Assembly: GCA_002441205.1 (NCBI GenBank)
Contig: DJVN01000134.1
Coordinates: 4,313 to 18,297, forward strand
Source of the DNA: Syntrophaceae bacterium UBA6255
GTDB lineage: Bacteria; Desulfobacterota; Syntrophia; Syntrophales; Smithellaceae
DNA length: 13,985 bases
Direction of reading: 5' to 3'
The translations under genes and the position numbers were made by a program. Under the pieces are notes generated by a model that was not told where the DNA came from, made no database searches, and saw only the letters and a program-made list of their open reading frames with translations. The first letter of the stretch is position 1, and each line of letters begins with the position of its first letter. This document shows positions 6,401 to 11,891 of the stretch, piece after piece.

Positions 6401-7861
6401 GATAGCATCACATTCCACGATGAATTCGGAGCCTTTGATTTCAATGGGACGGCGGCGGCCGCTTTCATCCGGCTCACCCAATTCCATGCGCACACACTCG
6501 ATGCCGGAGACTTTTCCGTCTTTCTCCAGCACACGCTTGGGAGCAACAAGGAATTCCATTTTAATTCCTTCTTCAAGGGCCTCTTCAATTTCCTCGGGAG
6601 CAGCAGGCATTTCCGCGCGGGTCCGGCGATAAAGAATGAACACTTCTTTCGAACCGGTTCGGACCGCTGTGCGAACAGCATCCATGGCCACATTACCACC
6701 GCCGACCACAGCAACTCTGTCTCCAAGAGAAACTTGTTTGCCCAAATTAATCTGCATCAAATAATCCACACCCTGGATCACACCGCGCATATCCTGGCCG
6801 GGAATATTGAGCCGGCTTGCCTTCATTGTGCCGCAGCCGATAAAAACAGCGCTGTAATCCGACTGCAGCTTATCAAAGGAAATATCTTTGCCGATTCTTG
6901 TATTGAGGTGAATTTTTACACCCAAATCTTCAATGACTTTGATTTCCGCGTTAAGAACTTTTTTAGGAAGACGATATTCAGGAATGCCCACCGCCATCCA
7001 ACCGCCGGCAACAGGCAGAGCCTCAAAAACATCGACATCATAGCCTTCGATGGCCAGATAATACGCGCAGGTCAAACCGGAAGGACCGGCGCCGACGACG
7101 GCGACTTTCTTACCTTTGCTTTCTTTCTTTTCGGGTAGATAGCGGGTGTCACTGTTGAGATCCAGATCAGCGACAAATTGTTTGAGGTGCATGATATCGA
7201 TAGGATCATCCACCTTGCCGCGCATACAGGCCGTCTCGCAGGGATGGTTACAGACACGACCGCAGACGACGGGAAAAGGGTTATCCTGTTTAATGAGTTT
7301 GAGCGCTTCCTTGAATTTTCCTTCGGCAATCAGTGCCACGTAACCCTGAACGCTGATATGCGTGGGGCAATAGGCTTTACAGGGAGAGGTTCCCAGCTTG
7401 TCAATCGCGAAGCCGCTGGGAATAGCCTGCGGGAAGTGACGATAGATCGCTTTTCTTTCACTTAAATTGCCGTTGAACTCGGCTTTGACTGTAACGGGAC
7501 AAACTTTAGCACAGTCACCGCAGCCTGTGCATTTATCAAGATTGACATATCGCGGAGCGGACGTCATTTTTACTTTGAATTTTCCGGGTTCACCTTCGAC
7601 CGAATTAACAGTCCGCCGGGTTTTGATTTCCACATTGGGATGGCGGCCGACTTCGACCAGTTTGGGAGACAATATACAGGCGGAACAGTCATTGGTCGGG
7701 AAGGTCTTGTCCAACTGCGCCATGACGCCGCCGATGCTGATTCCGTTTTCGACGAGATATACTTTCATCCCGGAATTGGCCAAATCGAGAGACGCCTGAA
7801 TGCCGGCGATTCCCGAACCAACTACCATTACCGCACCAACTTTTTCGTTATCTTTTAGCAC
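3428..7861 (-). CDS. hdrA: Fused HdrA-GltD-HdrA multi-flavin iron-sulfur electron-bifurcating subunit
   Basis: The product has 1477 residues from a GTG start (7859-7861), with an AAGAGGTG ribosome site about 7 bases upstream. Modules in order: HdrA-like FAD fold, GSGIAG (15-20) and the HdrA signature FPTNDCSACILSPKL (54-68); [4Fe-4S] CTGCGDCAKVCP (111-122); inserted GltD-like part with CKAYCP (161-166), CGRVCNHPCETAC (200-212), FAD site VVGAGPSG (255-262) and NADPH-type site VVGGGNVAMDA (385-395); CLSCGICSECYQCVEAC (624-640); return to HdrA with QCVGSRD (722-728) and CSSVCC (736-741). A second HdrA unit follows: VCHCGINIGG (929-938), VASCSPRTHEG (987-997), FAD site IIGGGLAG (1067-1074), QCVGSRD (1215-1221) and CSRYCC (1227-1232). 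It ends with ferredoxin motifs CSACGLCEINCP (1411-1422) and CKGCGVCTASC (1442-1452). HdrA is normally about 650 residues. The likely role is flavin-based bifurcation or confurcation linking NAD(P)H, ferredoxin and HdrBC; the direction is unknown. Confidence 0.9.
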   Translation of the reverse strand: MLKDNEKVGAVMVVGSGIAGIQASLDLANSGMKVYLVENGISIGGVMAQLDKTFPTNDCSACILSPKLVEVGRHPNVEIKTRRTVNSVEGEPGKFKVKMTSAPRYVNLDKCTGCGDCAKVCPVTVKAEFNGNLSERKAIYRHFPQAIPSGFAIDKLGTSPCKAYCPTHISVQGYVALIAEGKFKEALKLIKQDNPFPVVCGRVCNHPCETACMRGKVDDPIDIMHLKQFVADLDLNSDTRYLPEKKESKGKKVAVVGAGPSGLTCAYYLAIEGYDVDVFEALPVAGGWMAVGIPEYRLPKKVLNAEIKVIEDLGVKIHLNTRIGKDISFDKLQSDYSAVFIGCGTMKASRLNIPGQDMRGVIQGVDYLMQINLGKQVSLGDRVAVVGGGNVAMDAVRTAVRTGSKEVFILYRRTRAEMPAAPEEIEEALEEGIKMEFLVAPKRVLEKDGKVSGIECVRMELGEPDESGRRRPIEIKGSEFIVECDAIVPAIGQEAELSFITKESGVSINKWSNIDYDKVTFATNIPGVFAGGDVVTGPQTVVKAVFSGKEAAKSIDRYLRGEDMKAGREKDWTKDLADKADVSDVAKVPREKYPLMKPEDRKTNFKEVGLGFDEAQAKAEALRCLSCGICSECYQCVEACIAKAIDHDMKVEEETIEVGAVIASPGFEIFDARLRGEYGYGIYKNVVTALQFERILSASGPFFGHVQRISDGKEPKKVAFIQCVGSRDTSCGNSWCSSVCCMYATKEAIIGKEHAKGLEPTIFYMDIRAHGKDFDRFVNRAKDEYGIRYIRSMPSVIKEMQQTNNLLITYVNQDGTLNEEEFDMVVLSVGLMPPKEAKQLAASLGIELEEHGFCKTSLENPVQTSRPGVFVCGAFGGPKDIPETVMEASAAAACAEGQLASRRGTMITPVENPEEKDMRGQGVRTGVFVCHCGINIGGVVDVPAVRDYAATLPNVVYTADNLFTCSQDTAVKMAEVIKEQNLTRVVVASCSPRTHEGLFQENCEKAGLNRYLFEMANIRDQDSWVHMHEPEAATEKAKDLLRMAVAKAQYLKPLKPGQLSVNHQALIIGGGLAGMTAALSLADQGFASFIVEKEDRLGGNYNHLYKTLEGLDTRAHLKSLLDKVYKNPLITVTTGAKIEKIEGFIGNYKTTVKAKDGEKVFEHGVVIVAIGAYENKPKEYLYGQNAAVKTQRELETMIYERDSKLAAVKNIVMIQCVGSRDKERPYCSRYCCSEAIKNALELKAADPSRDITILYRDIRTFAFKEDYYKKARELNIKFISYEEDRKPEVVAAGDKAEVRVFDPILNEQVNLPADVVALSIGVVPNPENATIGNMLKVPTNQDGFFMEAHVKLRPVDFATDGVFMCGMSHSPKFSDETVTQANAAVSRAVMVLCLDYIEAEGKTAYVNKERCSACGLCEINCPYSAISVNVAEGCAEVNAVLCKGCGVCTASCRMNAVDLNGFNNEEVLAQIYNLNEG

Positions 7862-7936
7862 CTGATTACACCTCTTCTTAATATATTAAAGAACCTCAAA
7901 ATTTTAAGAACTAAATAGCGCCCGGCGGGCGTAATT

Positions 7937-7965
7937 CCGCTAACACAATTTGGGTACACTGTCAA
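7937..7965 (-). promoter_or_regulatory. Weak candidate sigma-70 promoter ahead of hdrA
   Basis: A perfect TTGACA (-35) reads on the minus strand at 7960-7965. The best -10 match after 16-17 bases is TTAGCG or TAGCGG, which is poor. The GC-rich mini-hairpin at 7919-7931 would overlap the start point. Listed because the -35 is perfect and lies about 100 bases before the hdrA start; it may be chance. Confidence 0.25.
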
Positions 7966-8083
7966 GGGCACAAGCTTAAATTTATTTGATTTTTCCCGTA
8001 ACTATTTGATATGAAAGAGCAAAAAAAATGACTGCCGTTCAAAGACCGGCGTTCATAGAGAATTTAACGAAATGTTCAATCAG

Positions 8084-8116
8084 AATTTTTTACTGACTGA
8101 TATTCAGTAAAAAATT
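8084..8116. terminator. Perfect 13-bp inverted repeat, possible terminator or operator
   Basis: AATTTTTTACTGA (8084-8096) and TCAGTAAAAAATT (8104-8116) are perfect reverse complements around a 7-base spacer. The T-run sits inside the stem base, which can serve as the U-tract of a bidirectional terminator for transcripts from either side. The stem is AT-rich and not a classic strong terminator. It lies about 155 bases after the stop of the small Cys-rich gene, so it may end the regulatory transcript. An operator role for the hdr operon is equally possible. Confidence 0.45.
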
Positions 8117-8272
8117 TGCGTGACTTTTTAAGCAGTCAGAAAAAAAATGATTGTCCGGAAAATCTCCTAAACAATATTTCTTTTTTGTGCTTTAAACCGG
8201 ATCAAAATTGTCTTAATGATGCGAATTAAGGTGTGCAATGGTAATCGAATCAGTAGCGCAAATAGAAGGCAT

Positions 8273-8488
8273 CTACGTTATTTTTTTCGGACCAAGCCAT
8301 GGTCTTGTGTTGTCCAGGAGATAATCATCACTATGCTCCGTCATGCATTCCGGACAAAGATGAACCATCATCTGACTTTCAATATGCCGGACAATCAGCA
8401 ATCTGGGCGCGTTTTGGCTGCAGCAGAAGCATTTGTCCGCAGCATCATTTTTATGAAAACGATAACTTTCTTCATCATAATATTTCAT
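8273..8488 (-). CDS. Small Cys-rich zinc-ribbon-like protein, unknown function
   Basis: The product has 71 residues. I do not recognise a family. It has two CxxC knuckles, CFCC (20-23) and CPEC (45-48), about 21 residues apart, with flanking histidines and HLCPECMTEH around the second. This is the layout of a small treble-clef or zinc-ribbon fold, and a redox or metal-sensing role is possible. The N-terminus is acidic and tyrosine-rich and there is no signal peptide. It begins 58 bases after the receiver-kinase gene on the same strand and is probably the last gene of that operon. The ribosome site is weak (AAGA about 6 bases upstream). Codon use looks like its neighbours. Overlapping open frames on the other strand have no recognisable features. 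Confidence 0.55.
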   Translation of the reverse strand: MKYYDEESYRFHKNDAADKCFCCSQNAPRLLIVRHIESQMMVHLCPECMTEHSDDYLLDNTRPWLGPKKIT

Positions 8489-8546
8489 ATCTGTCTTAAA
8501 TCTCTTTATTCATCTTGTCCGAAAACATTTTGTTCTTCAAATCGTT

Positions 8547-9683
8547 TTAAGAAATTAACCCGGATGCTTTTTCAACCGGATCGATTTGACAGGGAAATGT
8601 GAGCACAAATGTTGTTCCTTCGCCTTCCTTCGATGAAACGGCGATACAGCCATTGTGTGACTCCATAATTTTTTTGCAGAACGTCAATCCCAAACCGGAA
8701 CCGCTGTATTTTTCATTTTTTCCCCCGCATCTGAAGAACGGCTCGAAAATCAATGAAAGCTTATCCGGGGAAATGCCCTTGCCGGTATCAGCTATGGTCG
8801 CGTTAATATAATATTCATCGTGTTGACAGGTAACTGTTATTTTGCCCCCTTCGGGAGTGTATTTTGTCGCGTTACCGATAATGTTGGTAAACACCCTGAC
8901 CAGACTTTCCTCATCTCCTGTTATTTGGGGTAATTCGGTGGGAATATTGGTCTCCAGAGAAATTCCTCTTTTACGGCAGACCGGTGTCATTTCATCCATG
9001 CTTTTGGAAATGATGGCTTCTATATTTAAATTCACTTTCTGTTGCGCAAGGGTTCCATTCTCTATTCGGCTGATATCCAGCCAGTGCTCGACCATTTCCT
9101 CAAGATTCTGAATGCGTTTTCTGCATCGCTCAATGATGTCCTTGATATCGTGATCAAACCGTTCTCCTGCTATAGTATTCAGCGCTTCAATATACTGCCG
9201 GATGACAACAAGAGGGGATCGCATTTCGTGGCTTACAAAAGTGATGAAATTTCTTTCCATCTGGTCTTTTTCTTCCCTGAGCTTCTTAGTTTCGATTTTC
9301 AGATGCCGGTGCTCCAACCCGCGTTTCGTCAAGGCTCTGAGTTGATCAGGATTAAATGGTTTGGGGAGATAATCGTAAGCCCCTTTTTGCATAGCTTCAA
9401 CGGCCGAGACAATCGTGGCAAATCCTGTAATCATGACAAGGACCGTATCGGGAATATCACGGGAGAGGATTTCTATGATTTCCATTCCCGATATATTGGG
9501 CATTTTAAGATCAATAAAAGCCATCTCCGGCAAACGTTCCCTTGCCAGTTTGATGCCATCAATCCCCTGCTCGGCGGTCAGCACATCGTAACCGGATTTC
9601 TCCAGCACCTGTCTGCATCCATCACGAAGAGCTTCTTCATCATCAATAATAAGAATAACTGGTTTTACCGACTCGTTTGTCAT
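8547..9683 (-). CDS. Hybrid response regulator-histidine kinase (REC-HisKA-HATPase), soluble
   Basis: The product has 378 residues. The N-terminal receiver domain (about 9-125) has acidic DD (14-15), phosphoacceptor Asp58 in FIDLKMP, and Lys108 in LPKPF. A short coiled linker (about 125-145) leads to a dimerisation/phosphoacceptor domain with H-box SHEMRSPL (His152). The ATPase domain follows with N-box NIIGNATKY (267-275), G1 DTGKG (300-304), F-box FEPFF (313-317) and G2 GSGLGL (328-333). All catalytic residues look present. There is no membrane segment and no own sensor domain, so its input is probably phosphorylation of the receiver. Its start ATG follows the stop of the preceding receiver gene by 2 bases (TAG CC ATG), which indicates translational coupling. 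No output regulator other than its neighbours is visible, so the target of its phosphotransfer is open. Confidence 0.9.
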   Translation of the reverse strand: MTNESVKPVILIIDDEEALRDGCRQVLEKSGYDVLTAEQGIDGIKLARERLPEMAFIDLKMPNISGMEIIEILSRDIPDTVLVMITGFATIVSAVEAMQKGAYDYLPKPFNPDQLRALTKRGLEHRHLKIETKKLREEKDQMERNFITFVSHEMRSPLVVIRQYIEALNTIAGERFDHDIKDIIERCRKRIQNLEEMVEHWLDISRIENGTLAQQKVNLNIEAIISKSMDEMTPVCRKRGISLETNIPTELPQITGDEESLVRVFTNIIGNATKYTPEGGKITVTCQHDEYYINATIADTGKGISPDKLSLIFEPFFRCGGKNEKYSGSGLGLTFCKKIMESHNGCIAVSSKEGEGTTFVLTFPCQIDPVEKASGLIS

Positions 9684-9685
9684 GG

Positions 9686-10078
9686 CTATTTATTGGATAG
9701 TTCCTGGGCAATGTACCTTAAAAGGTCATCCGCCTTGATCGGTTTATGCAATACCTTATTGACGGTGGGAAATTCCGGAGGCGGTTCGAATGAGTTGTAT
9801 GGACCCTGGAGATCTACGGCGCTCAACATAAAAAGAGGTATTTCTTTTCCCTTGTCGGTCGCACGTATTTTATTTAAAACCGAAAAGCCCTCTCCCCATG
9901 TTTCCATCATCATATCGATAATGGCCAGATCAGGATTTACCGATTTCCACATTTCAACTCCTGTTTTTCCATCCTCCGCCATAAATACTTCATACCCGCC
10001 TTTTTCCAAAATAAGTTTTGTGGCAAACAGGAAGTCCTTGTCATCATCTATCAGAAGTATTTTCTTTTTATTCGTCAT
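9686..10078 (-). CDS. Stand-alone response regulator receiver protein
   Basis: The product has 130 residues made of a single CheY-like receiver domain and no output domain. Acidic residues DDD (11-13), phosphoacceptor Asp55 in AIIDMMM, Ser86 in FMLSAVD and Lys112 in LHKPI are all in place. The segment WGEGF after the Asp55 loop and the proline-rich FEPPPEFP before the final strand are an unusual local insertion. ATG at 10076-10078 has a strong GGAGGTG site 7 bases upstream. A sigma-54-type promoter lies 39-54 bases upstream, and the gene is coupled to the receiver-kinase gene after it. It probably acts as a phosphorelay intermediate or diffusible signal between the kinases. The partner is inferred from position only. 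Confidence 0.88.
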   Translation of the reverse strand: MTNKKKILLIDDDKDFLFATKLILEKGGYEVFMAEDGKTGVEMWKSVNPDLAIIDMMMETWGEGFSVLNKIRATDKGKEIPLFMLSAVDLQGPYNSFEPPPEFPTVNKVLHKPIKADDLLRYIAQELSNK

Positions 10079-10116
10079 GATAAAACACCTCCATGATACT
10101 TTTGTATTTTAATAGT

Positions 10117-10132
10117 AGCAAGGATAATGCCA
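10117..10132 (-). promoter_or_regulatory. Sigma-54 (RpoN) promoter for the receiver / receiver-kinase operon
   Basis: On the minus strand the sequence reads TGGCATTATCCTTGCT. This fits TGGCAC-N5-TTGCW except for one base, with the invariant GG (-24) and GC (-12) exactly ten bases apart. The start point would fall near 10106, giving a leader of about 28 bases that contains the GGAGGTG ribosome site of the receiver gene. The gene directly upstream encodes a sigma-54 activator, the usual partner of such a promoter. Confidence 0.8.
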
Positions 10133-10195
10133 GTTTGTAAAATATTGATTTGATTGATTATTATATTAATGGAAACTTTAAATACTCATTTAGGA

Positions 10196-10210
10196 GGGGC
10201 AAAACACCCC
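10196..10210 (-). terminator. Short GGGG/CCCC hairpin after the sigma-54 activator gene
   Basis: GGGG (10196-10199) and CCCC (10207-10210) can pair around a 7-base loop, starting about 6 bases past the activator stop codon. No good U-run follows, so it is at best a weak or partial terminator. Because it lies about 65-80 bases upstream of the sigma-54 promoter, an activator-binding site is another possibility. Confidence 0.3.
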
Positions 10211-10215
10211 GTGCA

Positions 10216-11574
10216 TTAACTTTCTGAATCGATATTGTAGCTACGCATTTTAAGCCGTAGAGTCTTTCTGTCTATACCAAGAAATTTTGCAGTTTTATTC
10301 ATCTGAAAATGAAAGTGCTTGAGCGCCTTTTTTATATGTTCCTTTTCAACATCAACCAGCGTGGCTTTATCGGACAAAGAATAAACGACAGATTTTTGGG
10401 TTCCTTCGCTCTGCCCATAATAGAAAATATCCGACAAATTTACTGTTTCATTGTCGCAGAGGACGCATAAACGTTCAATGGTGTTTTTCAGCTCTCTGAC
10501 ATTTCCCGGCCATTTATACGACTGAAGTGATTTTTTTGCTTCTTCGGAAAAATTCCGGACTTTACTTTTATGTTTTTTTTGATAAAAATCAAGATAATGC
10601 TCTGCAATAGGAAGGATATCCGCCTTGTGGTCCGTCAGAGGCTTAATGTCCAGAGGAACAACTGAAAGTCGGTAGAAAAGATCTTCCCTGAATTTACCGG
10701 CGGCTATTTCAGTATGCAAATCCCGGTTGGTTGCAGCGATTAAGCGCACATCAACTTTCTCAGGCGAAGATTTGCCTACACGCGGAACCTCCCTTTCCTG
10801 AATGACTCTTAGCAACTTTGCCTGGATATTTAAATTGATATTGGAAATTTCATCAAGAAATAACGTTCCTGTATCAGCCATCTGGAATCGTCCTTCACGT
10901 GTTTCCGTGGAGCCGCTAAAGGCGCCCCTGACATGTCCGAAAAGTTCGCTCTCCATGAGATTTTCAGACAATGATGAACAATCAACGGGAATAAAAGGCC
11001 GGTCGGAGCGTTGGCTTAACTGGTGAATGGTTCGCGCGACAAGTTCTTTTCCCGTGCCGCTCGATCCGGTAATCAGAACCGTGCTGTCGGTCAAAGCAAT
11101 GCGCCTGATTGAATCTTTGAGTTCCTTCATGTAGTCACTGCATCCAATCATGAGGGAATGATTTTGTTCGTTTTCAATCTGATCATCATCCTCAAGAGCC
11201 ATGCTTACCGCGTCATGGAGTTCAGCAGCAGAATAGGGTTTTGTGAGAAAGTTGCATGCGCCCTGACGCATCGCTTCCACAGCCAGCGGTATTGTCCCGT
11301 AGCCGGTGATCATAATGACCCGGGTATTTACGTTGTTTTCTTCTTTCAATTTTTTAAGGATATCCATTCCGCTCACGTTGGGCATTCTGACATCCAGCAG
11401 AATCACATCATATGAATTTCTCAAACCCATCTGCAAGCCTTCGTGGGCATCACCGGCACAATCGACACGATATCCCTTGCGTGTCAAAACCTGCTGACAT
11501 CCGTCCCGGATGACAGCCTCATCGTCAATAATTAAAATTTTCCTGCTCTTTCTTTTCTTCAGCGCTTCTTTCAT
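10216..11574 (-). CDS. NtrC-family sigma-54-dependent response regulator (REC-AAA+-Fis)
   Basis: The product has 452 residues, normal for the family. The receiver domain (about 11-127) has Asp61 in ILLDVRMP and Lys112 in LTKPY. The AAA+ sigma-54 activator domain (about 140-375) has Walker A GSSGTGKE (170-177), the sigma-54 contact loop as GAFSGS (217-222, where GAFTGA is usual), Walker B TLFLDE (237-242), arginine FYRL (300-303) and WPGNVREL (355-362). A Fis-type helix-turn-helix lies at the C-terminus (about 424-445, FLGIDRKTLRLKM). When phosphorylated it should drive RNA polymerase-sigma-54 open complex formation. It is preceded by a membrane kinase gene (317-base gap) and followed by a near-consensus sigma-54 promoter, so kinase, regulator and target operon can be proposed from position. 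ATG at 11572-11574 has a modest GGGA site. Confidence 0.93.
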   Translation of the reverse strand: MKEALKKRKSRKILIIDDEAVIRDGCQQVLTRKGYRVDCAGDAHEGLQMGLRNSYDVILLDVRMPNVSGMDILKKLKEENNVNTRVIMITGYGTIPLAVEAMRQGACNFLTKPYSAAELHDAVSMALEDDDQIENEQNHSLMIGCSDYMKELKDSIRRIALTDSTVLITGSSGTGKELVARTIHQLSQRSDRPFIPVDCSSLSENLMESELFGHVRGAFSGSTETREGRFQMADTGTLFLDEISNINLNIQAKLLRVIQEREVPRVGKSSPEKVDVRLIAATNRDLHTEIAAGKFREDLFYRLSVVPLDIKPLTDHKADILPIAEHYLDFYQKKHKSKVRNFSEEAKKSLQSYKWPGNVRELKNTIERLCVLCDNETVNLSDIFYYGQSEGTQKSVVYSLSDKATLVDVEKEHIKKALKHFHFQMNKTAKFLGIDRKTLRLKMRSYNIDSES

Positions 11575-11607
11575 CCGGATTCCCAGCCAGTTTCCTCAAA
11601 AATTAAT

Positions 11608-11636
11608 AACATATTTTTTGAGTGGCAGAAAGTTAA
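11608..11636 (-). promoter_or_regulatory. Candidate sigma-70 promoter of the sigma-54 activator gene
   Basis: On the minus strand TTAACT (-35, 11631-11636) and TATGTT (-10, 11608-11613) are 17 bases apart; each matches four of six consensus bases. The start point would be near 11601, about 27 bases before the ATG. The 9-bp dyad lies 13 bases upstream of the -35, where an activator or repressor could bind. Confidence 0.4.
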
Positions 11637-11648
11637 TAATTTCATGTA

Positions 11649-11670
11649 AATATGTCATTTTTGACATATT
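11649..11670. promoter_or_regulatory. Perfect 9-bp dyad, candidate operator
   Basis: AATATGTCA (11649-11657) and TGACATATT (11662-11670) are exact reverse complements around a 4-base T spacer. It is short for a transcription terminator and has no GC-rich stem. Its symmetry and position just upstream of a promoter-like pair fit a dimeric regulator binding site, perhaps autoregulation by the adjacent activator. The regulator is not identified by the sequence. Confidence 0.4.
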
Positions 11671-11891
11671 CAGTCCGGCAGCAAAAAAATGGGGGTTATG
11701 GAACGTAAACTTTCATTTATTGAGTGATGAGTCCAACCTGGACGAACGACAATAAGGAAAATTCCCGACTGTTTGCCGTTCAACTGCCTGCGCATAAAAA
11801 AATCGCACTTCATGTTTTCGGATTTCAGCCGAGAAATTTTTATTAAGAAAAGAATGAGATTGAAAGCGGAAGATTGAAAGAAATAGCTGTT

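Larger units (their letters stand above)
7862..8272. other. AT-rich intergenic region upstream of the hdr operon
   Basis: This 411-base gap separates the small Cys-rich gene from the hdrA start and has no coding sequence I can support. It must hold the end of the regulatory transcript and probably the start of the hdr transcript. Visible items are a 13-bp inverted repeat (8084-8116), a 5-bp repeat TGACT/AGTCA (8121-8125 and 8134-8138), a GC-rich 5-bp mini-hairpin CGCCC/GGGCG (7919-7931), a minus-strand TTGACA at 7960-7965, and a GG-N10-GC pattern at 8034-8047. None is strong enough to name the promoter with certainty. Confidence 0.6.
11575..11891. other. Intergenic region between sensor kinase and sigma-54 activator genes
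   Basis: This 317-base AT-rich gap has no coding sequence I can support. It holds a perfect 9-bp dyad (11649-11670), a sigma-70-like promoter (11608-11636), a GTCCA/TGGAC mini-hairpin (11731-11743), and a GG-N10-GC pattern on the minus strand (11775-11788). The size and content suggest that the activator gene has its own promoter and is not simply read through from the kinase gene. Confidence 0.5.

Noticed and set aside
5747..7138. 463-codon open frame on the plus strand, antisense to hdrA
   Set aside because: It lies wholly within the well-supported hdrA gene, shows no recognisable domain, has biased His/Phe/Asn-rich composition typical of antisense reading, and has no convincing ribosome site.
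8216..8602. 128-codon plus-strand frame opposite the small Cys-rich gene
   Set aside because: The minus-strand frame has paired CxxC motifs and fits the operon direction; the plus-strand frame runs into the receiver-kinase gene and shows no motif.
9042..10112. 356-codon open frame on the plus strand, antisense to the receiver-kinase and receiver genes
   Set aside because: It overlaps two clear signalling genes with all catalytic motifs and has no features of its own; treated as a shadow.
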